From: Abelmoschus esculentus
Lineage: Eukaryota > Streptophyta > Magnoliopsida > Malvales > Malvaceae
Reading direction: 5' to 3'
Assembly (NCBI GenBank): GCA_035048815.1
Contig: JAUCBN010000047.1
Location: forward strand, 11,746,001-11,810,000
Length of the DNA: 64,000 nucleotides
Position numbers and translations under genes: made by a program. Positions 9,293 to 20,537 of this stretch are shown here, one piece after another (the first letter of the stretch is position 1; the number at the start of each line of letters is the position of its first letter). Under the pieces are notes generated by a model. The model saw nothing but the letters and a program-made list of their open reading frames with translations. It made no database searches and was not told where the DNA came from.

Positions 9293-11622
9293 TCATCCAT
9301 TATAAACACGGTTGTGGCAAGTTGGGTTGCAAGGATAGGCACAGTCTATCTTTTGAAAGGGATTGCGATCATAAAACCAGTCTCCCACTGCCTTGCCAAT
9401 TTTCTGCACACACAATTCGGTATCGAATTCATGTTTCCAGACCATAATCAAACGAACATCGACGTAACGGTGATCGTTGTTCACTTACGGTTTGGTTCAA
9501 CAATGGGGAATCCTGCATATACCATAGTTCTTGCATCTCGGTTTGGCAATGCGCGAAGCAAGAGTCTATAAACACTCCTCTTGATGCAGACTTCCCGAGT
9601 CGAAGTAGTGCAGCTAAGAATTGTGATCTGAATCCTGAAAAGCGATTTGATTTACGATCGAGGTTGTTCAACATAAACTTCAGAATCTAGTTTATTGTAC
9701 ACTAGCAAATGTAGGCTGCTAACTTAAGGGTCTATAACAGGATGGGGTTAACGTTGAGTCACCTTGCATTACTTGTATCTGTCCGGGCAGGCAGTTCTTT
9801 ATATCGAGCTTGCAGCTTTCCCAGTAGCCGTGGGGATCAGCGATGCCGGGTGCCAAAATGTTTCGAATCTGAATGGAAAATGAATCTCAAACTAGATAAA
9901 CAAAGAACAACAATGAACAGAAGGCTGAAAAGATTAGGCAAATGCTGTATACTATCAGTATTAGCAAAGCGGAGTTGTGGTTATGCAGCAAAGTTGTCTT
10001 ATGCATACAGTTTCGGTATCGATTTGCACAATCATTTTTAAGTTTTAACTAATCAAAAACCGGAAACGAGCAAACCTGCCACGAATCATACGCTGCATTG
10101 ATGAAAAAAAGCGGCGTTTGTATTTGTTGTGCCATATATTGTGGGAAAAAACACTGCAGAATTGGACGAGTATCGGTAAGAATATCGGAAGTCGAAACGG
10201 TGAAGTGAAGAGTGAAACTAGTAGGGAAATAGAAGCACTCACTAGACCAGGTTTCATTCTTGAAGTACAATATGGAGGCAAGTTCTTTGCTGACCCCTTC
10301 AGAAAGATAGTAAATAAGATCATATTCAAACATTACATACATACATGCATACATATATATGAGGAGATAGAAAGAATGATTACATGTGTTACAACTAACT
10401 GATCAAAGAATGTTTGAATGTAATGTCCTCCAGAGACATCCTTCCTGTAAAAGAACGATTACGATGCAATTAGTATACGTTGCGAAAACGAAATATGTAA
10501 ACTACCATGAATATGCTTCAACATAGATCTGTGCAGAAGGTCCTATTAATGAGCTTACGCATTGATAAAATAACCAGCATCTGAAATACATTTTACTTTA
10601 GTACCCATAGGTAGGAGGGCTCGGAAGCTATCACAATGCAAAATCGATGCCAAACCTCCCGCCGAACAGCCCGACATAACTGCCTATACAAAGGTAATTT
10701 CATTGAAAAATCACAGCTCAGAAACAAATAACAAAAGATTAGGCAAAAACATTGTTGATCATTACATTTTCGGCATTTATCATCCCTTTTCTCAATAGAT
10801 CCTCCATGACAGCAAGCCAGACCCTTGCACCTCTGAAGTGAAGATTAGTAATTGGATCAACTGCTGCAACGTCCCCGGTGAATGATGATCCATCACAATA
10901 CCTGACCTTGACTCTATTCCAATTGTAAAAGTCTACGAAAATCCGAATGAAATCCATTGAACTACTGGCAAACAGAGAAATAGAAGGAAAGAACTGAGTA
11001 AGAAACAGTTCATGCCTGGATTGAACATATGTTTATTGTTCAATATGCCAGAGAAAGGAAGTTGCTTGGCCATCCTCTTGGATGAACCTAGACGAGTATT
11101 TTTTCGATCGAGGCAACTAGTGACATTATTGCACCATCCTCCTCCCTGATAATCGAATGCGAAACTAATTACAATAAGATTAGGAAGTAGGAACAGAAAA
11201 CACAACTTAAATCAACCAAACCAATCCAATAAGATGTTTATGACAGAACCAAACCAAACCAGACACATAAGTGTTGTCAAGAATTCCAACATCATGTCCT
11301 ATGATAATAACTTGAGATTTTGACAAAGTGGACAAACCTCAAGTTGAATTAACCAACTGTTTATACCAGTTCCGAATCCCTTATCCCAATGGTAAGCTGG
11401 GGGGCTTCCATCCAAACAAACTACAGTTTCATCACAAATTTGAACATATTGATAACAAATCTGACAAACTAATACCATTTTTGGGGGGTGGGGATACTGA
11501 CCGGCTCCTTTTGCTACTGCACTTTGAACATATGTAACTGGGACATAAACACCGTTTGTCTTAAACAACAGCAGTCCCAAAACCAGACATATCCATTGCC
11601 AGGAGCTTCCAGTGTCCACCAT
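9293..11622 (-). CDS. PAE: pectin acetylesterase (CE13/Notum family), 11 coding exons, 393 aa
   Basis: It would remove acetyl groups from cell-wall pectin in the apoplast. Exons on the minus strand: 11622-11502, 11420-11338, 11145-11016, 10932-10766, 10683-10559, 10444-10384, 10296-10243, 10153-10076, 9868-9763, 9634-9489 and 9403-9293. All junction phases agree and the sum is 1182 bp. The N-terminus is a signal peptide (WICLVLGLLLF). Family signatures appear in order: VCLDGSPPAYHWDKGFGTG, GGGWCNN, RVKVRYCDGSSFTGD, then nucleophile Ser174 in GCSAGG, Asp270 in NAAYDSW, His337 in DSCFAHCQ, and a Cys-rich end (CAYPCNPTCH). The length is normal for the plant family. The intron after exon 3 starts with GC (CAG|GCATGA) rather than GT. 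The start was chosen because the signal peptide follows it directly, and an intron acceptor (tgttatag) lies immediately upstream of the ATG. Identification is from motif memory; the exact paralogue is unknown. Confidence 0.95.
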
Positions 11623-11990
11623 CTATAACAGAAGATGATAGATATTCCAATCAAAATTGAAGATTTATTAAGATATAATAAGGAAATAGGAAAGATGTTC
11701 TTGCTGTTGTTGTCGGTACCTGCAAGTGGAAGCAGAGGGAACCAATTAAAGAACTGAAGAATGGGATGGAACCCCTTTGGACTTTGGACTTGTCAATCCC
11801 AGCTCTGTGCCTGTTCAGTTCCAACAAATAGAAATGGTGAAATGGAAAACTTGAACCAATACAGATACGAGAAGACAGTACAAATTGTGGTAGTAATACG
11901 AGGAAGAAGAGATCTAACTCTTAAAACAAACGTTGTTAAAACCTTGGGTCTTCCCTGTTTCTGCCAAGAACAGAACAGGACTTGAGAGGA
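11623..11990 (-). other. 5' leader of the pectin acetylesterase gene with probable 5'-UTR intron
   Basis: On the minus strand tgttatag sits directly before the ATG, and a gtaccgac donor-like site follows tccacttgcag near 11718. This suggests a roughly 95-bp intron in the 5' UTR. The transcription start could not be fixed. Confidence 0.4.
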
Positions 11991-12149
11991 GAGCCGACAC
12001 TGATTCTCTTAAAAACACCAATGGCAGCAACTCCAAAACATAGAATTAAAATATTTGTCTTTTTTACTTTTTGAAGTTTATAAAATTATAAATAGAGTGG
12101 ACTTGTGGTGGTGATGGGCGGGGGTTGAAAACTCACTTCAATTAGAATG

Positions 12150-12933
12150 CGGTGGCGGAGAAAAAAAAAATTATGTCTTTTTGTCAAAATATTAAAAAAT
12201 ATATTCCTTCGTCCTATTTTTTTATTATTAATTTTTTTTAGTTATTTTTTTAATTTTAACTCATCATAATTTTAAATATATTATTATTAAAATATAAAAA
12301 ATATATATTTTAAAATTTTTTAATTAAATTTAAAAATATATATTTTACAAAATTTAATAAATTAAAATATTTAAAACAATTATGGTTAAAATTTTAAAAT
12401 TTTAACTTTTAAAAAGTCAATATTAGACATCATATATGAGACAAAGGAAGTATATATTTTTAAATTTTAAAATTAAAAATATACATTTTAAAAAGAAATA
12501 AACTTTAATATTAAATTTAAATTATAAATCTATTTTTAATATAAAAATATTGAAAAAAAAAACACCAAAAATATTTAATACCCCCACATCTCCATCAATA
12601 GACAATAGGTAGTAGTCCCCCACTCGAATCTAAATAAGTTAGAATATGAATTAATTACGTCTTAAATGAAAATGGTTAGTTTCACAATAATAATACTCCA
12701 CGACTTTAAAACTTAATAAACTGAATAAAAAAAGCAGTTAAAATACAATTAATTATATGACACAAAAGGTAACGAATATAAAACAAAATTACACGAATCA
12801 ATATTTGTCATGTTAAAATAATAATAAGATAACAAATGTATTTAAATTTATTGATATTTTAAATTTTAAATAAGTTAATGTAATTATAAGATAATATTTA
12901 TTTAATTTTTTAGTTTTTTAGTGATGTGTACAT
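12150..12933. other. AT-rich spacer, nothing recognised
   Basis: Very AT-rich DNA upstream of the pectin acetylesterase gene, with no ORF, RNA gene or repeat boundary that I can support. Confidence 0.5.
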
Positions 12934-12941
12934 ATTGTACA

Positions 12942-13782
12942 CAGAGCCGACTCTGGAGGTGGACAATAAGGGCGACCGTCCAGGGCCCACCCCTATTCAG
13001 GGACTCAAATTTTAATTTTTTATTAAATATATTTAATTTTAATTTTTTAATATTTATTATTATAAATTAATTATTTTTTAATACTTATTATTATACGAGT
13101 TTATTTTTAGTAATTATTATTATGGTTTTATTTTTTCAATAGTTGTATTAGGTCTACTCTTAAAATTTATTTTTCACTATTTTTTATTATGATTCCTAAA
13201 TTTTAATTTTTTGCAATGCTTGTTGTTAGGGGCTTATCTTTTACTAAACTTATTATTAGAGGTACTCTAAAAAAAATATTTTTTTAATATTTATTAGTAT
13301 ATACTATTAAAATTTATTTATTTTATTTATTTGCTATTATAGTCGCGATTTTTTCTAACGCTTATTATTAAGAGTCTAATTTTAAAATTTATTTTTTGAT
13401 ATTTATTGTAAGAAATCTATTTTTAATCTATTTGTTATTAGGGTCTAATTTTTTAATACTTATATAAGAAGTCTATTTTTTCAATAATTATTAATAGGAC
13501 CATAGATTTTCAATATTTGTTATTAGAGGTTAGTTATTTCACAATATTTGTTATTAGATGTTTACTCTTAAAATTTATTTTTCTCGTATTTATTATTAAT
13601 GATTAATTTTTTATCAATATTTATTATTAGGGGCCTAATTTTTTTTAATATTTGTTAGTACGCATATAATTAATTTAATTTATTATAATTTTTATTAAAA
13701 AATTATTTTTCTAATATTTATTATTAAAGGCCTATTTTTTTACGTTTGTCCTAGGGTCACTAAAATTTCAGGAACAACTCTG
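12942..13782. mobile_element. hAT-type non-autonomous element (841 bp) with perfect 8-bp target duplication
   Basis: The flanks are perfect 8-bp repeats, attgtaca at 12934-12941 and 13783-13790. The ends cagagccgactctg and caggaacaactctg are terminal inverted repeats with mismatches. The interior is non-coding and built of many degenerate copies of a short unit around tatttattattaggggcct. TSD length and CAGAGCC-type termini place it in the hAT superfamily. Confidence 0.85.
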
Positions 13783-14177
13783 ATTGTACACATATAATAC
13801 TCAAATCAGGATTACTTAAATAAAATATATTATTTTTTATCACTAGAATCATTTTACGGTTCTATTTTATTTTATAATTAAAACTCAATTGACATTAACT
13901 GTATTATATGACTTAATTTAGACACACTTTTTTAATAATACTACATAAGACAATTGAAAATATTAAAACATGAATGTTGTTTATCTTTTGGTATAAAAGA
14001 GGCATAAATTTAGGAATTATGAGGAGTAAAAATCTTTGTCTTGTGCCTCTCTTTGTATATTTTTTTAGAATCTTAAAAAATTAAATTTTAAACCTTAATT
14101 TTTTTACATCCTAAACTTTAAACCCTACAACTTAAAAAATACATTCTACCCCTAATTTCCTAATTCCTAATCACAAT

Positions 14178-14353
14178 CAAGGACGAAGTCAGGATTCAGG
14201 ATTAAGGGAGGCAAAACATAAATATTTAAAAATATGGGGTAAATTTATAAAAAAAAACAAATTTTAAAAGAATTTAAATAAGGAGACAAAAGTAAAAAAA
14301 AAATCTTCAAGGGTGGGGGCGATTGCCCCCCATCCCATGTAGTTTCATCTCTG
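14178..14353. mobile_element. short hAT-like MITE (176 bp)
   Basis: The left end caaggacgaagtcaggattc and right end gtagtttcatctctg are weakly inverted. The flanks atcacaat and attacaac match at 6 of 8 bases, consistent with an old 8-bp duplication. The inner gggtgggggcgattgccccc is a strong short hairpin. No coding capacity. Confidence 0.55.
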
Positions 14354-15374
14354 ATTACAACCCCTACCCTTAAATTCTAAACCCTAAATTCATTAATTTT
14401 AAGTAAAAATATCAATAAATACACGATTAAGAGGTAAACGATTTAGACATATAAAAAGACATGTCACCAAATATTGCTTGCTTGAAAAATGAAAACAACA
14501 ACCCAAAATTAATCTAGCCATCAAATTTTATATATAAAGGAAATCGATAAATGTTTAAATATACAAACCACTACTTTTATAAATGGAATTATTTTTAACT
14601 GTTAACCTAATTAGTGAATCTCATGTTAGAATTATTTTTCTTATTATGAAAGTATATTATTTTTTTATTTACAAAACTAGACGCATTTTTTAGAAAGAGA
14701 AATAATGTGACTGTGAAAACACCACATGACGTTTTCACTTGAAGATGGACGCGCGGTAAAGGAATCTAATACAACATGTGAAAATATAAGTGTTTTCAAT
14801 TAAAATTTTATTTATATATTTATTATATTTTTTAAATTTCGTTAAAAAATACTGATATGATACGTTTTTTATTTATAATATATTAAATATAAAATGATTA
14901 TTTTTAGAAATATAAAATATTTACTAATATTCATGTCAGACTTCCATGCATATTTATTACACTTTTTTAAAATATTATAGGTATATTTAATATAAAAACC
15001 AAGCCTGTAGAGAGCTAGGGTGTGCAGTCGCCAACAATCCAAGACGCTTGAAGAGGAGAAACCCCCGAAGTAAGCAAGTTTTGGTAGGTACCTGTAGAGA
15101 AATGGACCATCACACCTTTTAAAAAAATTTAAATTAATATTATATATTTTATATAAATAATTTAATATTATATTCTCCTATATCTATGATTGGAACAGGG
15201 AACAGGGAACAGCTTGGATTGGTTCCACCGTGGCACATGTTGGTACGTGGAAGATGTTTAGGGTTCACAGGGTCATGTGATTGACGGTGATTTCTTTGTA
15301 ATTGTTTCAACGTTGGTTGACCCTCCCACCCATCCACCGCCATCTCTCTCCAACACTGTATGTATCTGCTCTAC

Positions 15375-15590
15375 GAAAGATTATTACTAAATCATGCTTA
15401 TCACGTTATTTATGATTAAAATAATTAAAATCGTTTATTTATAAATTATAATCACTTAATAACTATCATTCACTAATTATATGTAAGAAATAGGTGATGA
15501 CTCACTTAAAAAAATAAGATAAACGGTTTTATTAGTTGAGACCACAAATAATATAATGTAGTAAACAGATTCATCTAATAGTTTTTCATG
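15375..15590. repeat. relative of the 191-782 MITE family
   Basis: The words taggtgatgactcacttaaa, gttgagaccacaaataat and atcacgttatttat match the corresponding order of motifs at 191-390 (gggtgataattcacctt, ttgggaccacggatgac, tcacgttatttat). Divergence is high and the ends are unclear. Confidence 0.45.
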
Positions 15591-15662
15591 TTCTACGTTT
15601 CTTGCATTTACGCAACTTCTGTTTTTTCTCCTACACAAAACATAAAAGACAACACTCGGAAG

Positions 15663-15854
15663 TAGGGGCGGAGCTAAAAATTTATTTAAGGGGTGTTATT
15701 TTCTTAAACAATATTTAAAAATAATTAATTATTTATAAAGGATGTCAATTATATATATTTAATTTTTTATATATAAATTATATAAAAAATATGATTTTTC
15801 AAAAATTTTGAAGTGTCAACAAATCCCCCAATTATGCATATGGCTCCGTCCATA
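15663..15854. mobile_element. hAT-like MITE (192 bp) with perfect 8-bp target duplication
   Basis: ctcggaag occurs at 15655-15662 and again at 15855-15862. The termini taggggcggagcta and tggctccgtccata are inverted repeats. The 192-bp element is AT-rich and non-coding. One more base on each side also matches (actcggaag), so a 9-bp Mutator-type duplication cannot be excluded. Confidence 0.8.
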
Positions 15855-15862
15855 CTCGGAAG

Positions 15863-18300
15863 AACCACCAAGTTAATTCCAACGTGTAATAATAATCCTA
15901 GTCATTCGCGAAATTGAAATCAAATCACCGATCCATATATTTAGGGACAAAGTCAGAATTTAAAATTATAGAGTAAAATACAAATGATTGAAAATGGGGA
16001 GATAAATTCAAAAATAAACCAAAATTTTAAAAAAAATTAAATAAAAAAAATAAAGATGATTAATTTTTAGTGGTTAAAGACTATAAATAACGTGATAAAA
16101 CCGATCCATAAAATAAATTCTCATTATTTATGTACAAAAATTAATACCTACCTGGTCCCACCCAAGCAAATTCTAAAGTTTGTTTTAACTAATTAATCAT
16201 ATTAATATGGTCCAATCCACAAACTGTCTTTTCTGTTAGGTACTTAGGTTAATAATTCGAAAAATAAAAAAGCTTAGCCCTGGGCAGCCCTATTGATTTC
16301 ACATGGTAAATGAACTGTTCTGGTCGATCAATGAATGACATTTAGATTAAACACTAATTGATTAAATACTAAAATATCTAAATTCTAAACTAAAATAATA
16401 AAAATCTAATTAATTAGTATTAAAAAAAATTTATCTTTGATTCTCAGATAACAAACTCTACAAAGCCTTTTCTTTTTCAGATTATGTTCATATTTTTTAG
16501 ATAAAATTTTGATTCTACATTAGTTAGGGTTAAAAATGTTTAGTAGTTTTTTTAAAGATTTAATTAAATTTTAATGAATAAAAAATTAATTTTTAATATT
16601 TTATTTGAATTTTAAATATTGTTTTATATTTTATGTTGGAATAAAATTATATTCCACGTGTATGTATTTGATATACTAGATATTAAGTCATTTAAAATAT
16701 TATCACATCTATATGACATGTCATCATTATTAAATTTTTAACGGTTCAATTATCATGATAGTTAAAAATAAGATATTTGTCAAAAAGATATAGGTCAAGG
16801 GTTAAATTTATCCAAAAAGAGAATGAGGGCTAAAATGATAAAAATTAAAAACGTTAAGGGTAAAAATTATCTTTATGCCTTAATTTTTTTATTTTATTGA
16901 TAATATATATTTTATAAAATTATTTATAATATATATAAATGAAAAAAAAACATATGAATTTGGAATTATTTCAGCTCTGGGCCCAAAAACTTGAATTAGA
17001 CCATATTCTATGTTTTTTTTAACATATTTTCTATGTTCTTCTTTGAAGCACATTAATAATTTTATTATTATTAAATTATTTAAATATTATTATTATTATT
17101 TGAATTTAAATTTGAATTAATATTATTATCGCTGGATATTTAAAAATTAAAATATCTGAATTTAAAATTTTAAATTATATGTTTATTTTTTAAATTTGTT
17201 TACTAATAATTTTAAATTATTTGATTCGAATTATTAAATTTCTTTATTAAATTTCTTTATCTCTCTTGGCAATTGGAAAACACAATGGATTTTTGGTTCA
17301 CTGGAAATTAAGAACAATTAAAATATGATTTACATAGAGAGAGAAAAACCAACTTTGTAATATTTCATACAAGCTTTATGTCAATGATATATATTAATAA
17401 TATTATCTATACTGTTTATAATAGCTAATACAAGTGTTTATCGAATAAGTTGATCACGAATTGAGTATTGTTCGACTCGTACTCGTTAAAAGAATTTTTT
17501 GTTTGACTCAACCCGTTACTCGTTAAGTTCGATAAAGTTTTGTTCGACTTATACTCTTAAAAAATCTTATTGTTCAACTCAACTTGTTGCTCGTTAAATT
17601 TACTAAAATATTTAGCTTGTTTTTTAAATATAGATAAAATATAATAATACTATTAGAGTTTAATATAAATTTAGAAATTTAAAAAAAAAAGTTCTGATGA
17701 GATAAATAAACGAACCTGTCATGATCGAGTTAGAGATAAAATCGATATTCAAGTGTAAGACTCTTTTCAATTTTTCAATAATTTTTGATAAACAACGTAA
17801 GATAGAATGCCTTAAGTTTTAAATTTTAACTTTTAATTGTATTTTTTTATATAGAAAATAAAAAGTGAAGAATTTTGGTCGCTTTACTTTTATACATAAA
17901 GTAATAATAAAAGAAAATTGAAAGACTTTAATGAAAAAGAATGACTTATTGTTGTAATTTAATTTTTTATTAATATAAATTAACTTTTTTAATTCTCACG
18001 AAGTATAAAACATTTTGAAAATTTGAAACTAAAATTTATGGGTAAATTACCTAAAGGTTCACTGAACTTTTTTAGAGTTTTTGAGTAGTATTTAAAATTT
18101 TTGGAACATAATTTTTTAAGGTAGTCATCGAAAAATCATAAAAGAATTTATAAAAAATATTGAGCTCATAAATTTATCGAGTTGAGTTTTGTACGACTCG
18201 ATTCGTTAAGATCTTAAATCGAATTCAATTTCAAATCGAATCAATTTTAATAAAACATTAATCAAGTTTTAACTAAATCAAATTAGAAATATTTACGAAC
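15863..18300. other. AT-rich spacer with degenerate hAT-like tracts
   Basis: No gene is recognised. Around 17430-17620 and 18150-18310 there are repeated ttcgactcgtactcgttaa and gactcgattcgttaag words, like the subterminal repeats of the element at 54126. They look like fragments of the same hAT-type family without intact ends. The rest is AT-rich and featureless. Confidence 0.45.
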
Positions 18301-18551
18301 CGCTCAATTCATTAAGCGTTGTATATACGTGTATAAGTATTGTATGAATTGATGAGTTGGGATTTTTTGTGTGTTTCTGTGTTTGTTATCAGGATGTAGC
18401 ATCTGCTGTTTCAACACGTTTTGCTTTGTGCTTTGCATAAAGAAGTTCCCGGAATCATCCGCTTCCCTATATCTTCTTCTTAATTCCCTTGTTCCCCAGC
18501 AGTCGTCCCAATCCTTCGCCAACCCTCGGCGGATCCTCTTTCCCCTGAGGG

Positions 18552-18734
18552 CTGAGGCAGTCCATTCTGTTCCTACTATTGACCGTGCTGGCCATTTTAA
18601 CAGGTGTTTATCTCCTCCTTTTCGGTTCAAACACATCGGATACAAGTACAACAGCTCGTCCACTCCTCAGGGGAACTATTTCATACGGCTCTACGCTGGT
18701 CGTTGGTTCCAATTCCATCATACTGATAGTTTAA
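18552..18734 (+). pseudogene. unrecognised membrane-protein-like gene fragment
   Basis: This 60-codon plus-strand frame starts without an ATG and ends at a TAA. It encodes LRQSILFLLLTVLAILTGVY, a clear transmembrane-like helix, followed by a Ser/Thr-rich loop and a second hydrophobic stretch ending SNSIILIV. Base composition is far more GC-rich than the flanks (18420-18735). An upstream frame is broken by a stop at 18544. I do not recognise the family. It could be a relic exon captured by a transposon or a decayed gene. Confidence 0.35.
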
Positions 18735-18989
18735 ATGATCTGAACTATTAACATATATGAACACAACCGTGATTGCAACTGCAATATAATATTATGAAAC
18801 GAAAGAAGATAATATTTTGGAAGTTAGCTTTAGTCAGCCATGAAAAAAAAAAAAAAGTTAGAAAACAGGGTATCCGAAGAAGAAGAAGAAGAAGGCGTCT
18901 CTTTGTGAACATTTGAATCATGGATTCTAAATGGGTTTGTGAACAGAAGAAAACTCGGAATCTTTCAACCAAATTATAGAGTAAATGAG

Positions 18990-19075
18990 TTTCTGGAATA
19001 GCCGGTTGGGTTCTGGACAGGCGCAATAGGAACGGTGGGGTTCTAGACAGGCGCAATAGGAACGATAGCACAAGG
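18990..19075. repeat. two-copy short tandem repeat (gacaggcgcaataggaacg)
   Basis: gacaggcgcaataggaacg occurs twice about 35 bases apart. A diverged relative (gacagacacagtataaacaa) followed by caagggaccct sits near 19300, matching caaggccccgag..gggtccc after the first pair. This suggests a decayed transposon-like repeat spanning about 19010-19360. Confidence 0.5.
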
Positions 19076-19399
19076 CCCCGAGAAAGAGGGTCCCAAATTT
19101 TGATAAATTACATTCATTAACTGATGTTAATCTCGAAATTCATTGAAAAATTTTAAAAACGCTATTAAAAAAGATGAATTATAATTGTTAAAATGTTATA
19201 ATTATTATTATTTCTATTGTTATTGCTATTACTATTACTATTGATTATATAATCTTATTGATTATTACTATTGCTTCGATAGAATTAATGAGGTTTTAGA
19301 CAGACACAGTATAAACAATCGCAAGGGACCCTTAAAAAGAACAATTAATTTTAAGAACTATATTTTAATAAATTGTACAGGCCTAAAATCTTTGAACCG

Positions 19400-20400
19400 A
19401 CCATGGGAACAGCTGCAGCCTGCAAGACACCATACTCCAAGGAGTTTATAAAAGAAGAGAACGTTGGGTTGCACGCGCTATTTTAAAAAGAAGATGAAAT
19501 TTTCAGAGGGGTAGCAGTCCCTATGTATGATTTCGTACCTACTTGTGACTCATGCTTAAACTGATTTTAGCTTTAAACAAATATTTAAATTTTTATTTTG
19601 ATATTTTAAATATTTAATTATTAAAAAAAGTCATTAACCAATTAAAATGGATACATAATATAATTTTAATTGTTATTTTAATTAACTTTTAAATAAATAC
19701 AAAAAAATCTTTGATTTAAATTTTTATAAAACAATTCTTAATCTTTAACCCCAAATCCTCAAATTATCTCTATTTTTATCATTGATTGTCTTGTTAAAGA
19801 CCATCACTACTACCGTTGGACCATCATAACTATTTTTCCCAACCAATTTTCACTGATAACCAATAGTAGGTGTGTTGATTAGTTTTTTTTATTGAATTTG
19901 ATTTTTTTCTTGACGTTAAAAAATCGATCGACACACACTCCGACTAAAAATACGATGACCGGAAACTTAATCACAATGAAATCAACTAAAAAAGTTAAAA
20001 GATTTCGAATTTTAGAGAATTTTAAGAGTTTTCAAAATTTTAGTTTTTTAATAAAATAAAAATTAAATTAAATTTTAAAAAATTAAAAAATATATTTTTA
20101 AAAAATAATAATAGTTAACAATTAAATACCTGACCGAAATAAAATTTAAATAATTATCTAAAACTAAAATAATTTAAACACTAAAAATAAGTTATAAATA
20201 TAATTTAATCTATTTAATTATTAAGCCGCAGGCATTTAACGGCCAACATGACATGATTGATTAATTTTTTAAATTTAAGGATAATATTAAATAGAAAAAA
20301 AACTTTAAGAATTTTATAGATTTTTAAAAAAATCTAGGGACTTTACGAACTCTTAAACCAATTAAAACCATACTATAAAACCACTCTAAAAGGACATAAA
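19400..20400. other. AT-rich spacer upstream of the CDKC gene
   Basis: No gene or repeat boundary is supported. The last 120 bases before the ATG at 20538 (aaccctagggatttc, tctcggcgctggtggtgtgg) become less AT-rich and are probably the 5' UTR of the kinase gene. Confidence 0.5.
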
Positions 20401-20537
20401 TTAAGAACCCTAGGGATTTCAAATTGCGAATTTTTCTATCTCGGCGCTGGTGGTGTGGCAAATATTCCACCTTTTAGTCTCTGTGGATTGTGAATTTGTT
20501 TAAGCGGGTGCCAATTGATTCTCAATCGAAGAATCAG

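Noticed and set aside
9242..9571. 109-codon plus-strand ORF
   Set aside because: Antisense shadow of the last two exons of the pectin acetylesterase gene.
15149..15343. 64-codon minus-strand ORF in a GC-richer patch
   Set aside because: No recognisable motif or splice partners; could be a relic but cannot be supported.
18371..18751. 126-codon plus-strand ORF and a 119-codon minus-strand ORF over the same bases
   Set aside because: Neither shows family motifs; the third frame with a clear membrane helix at 18552-18734 is more protein-like, and overlapping long frames reflect GC-rich composition.
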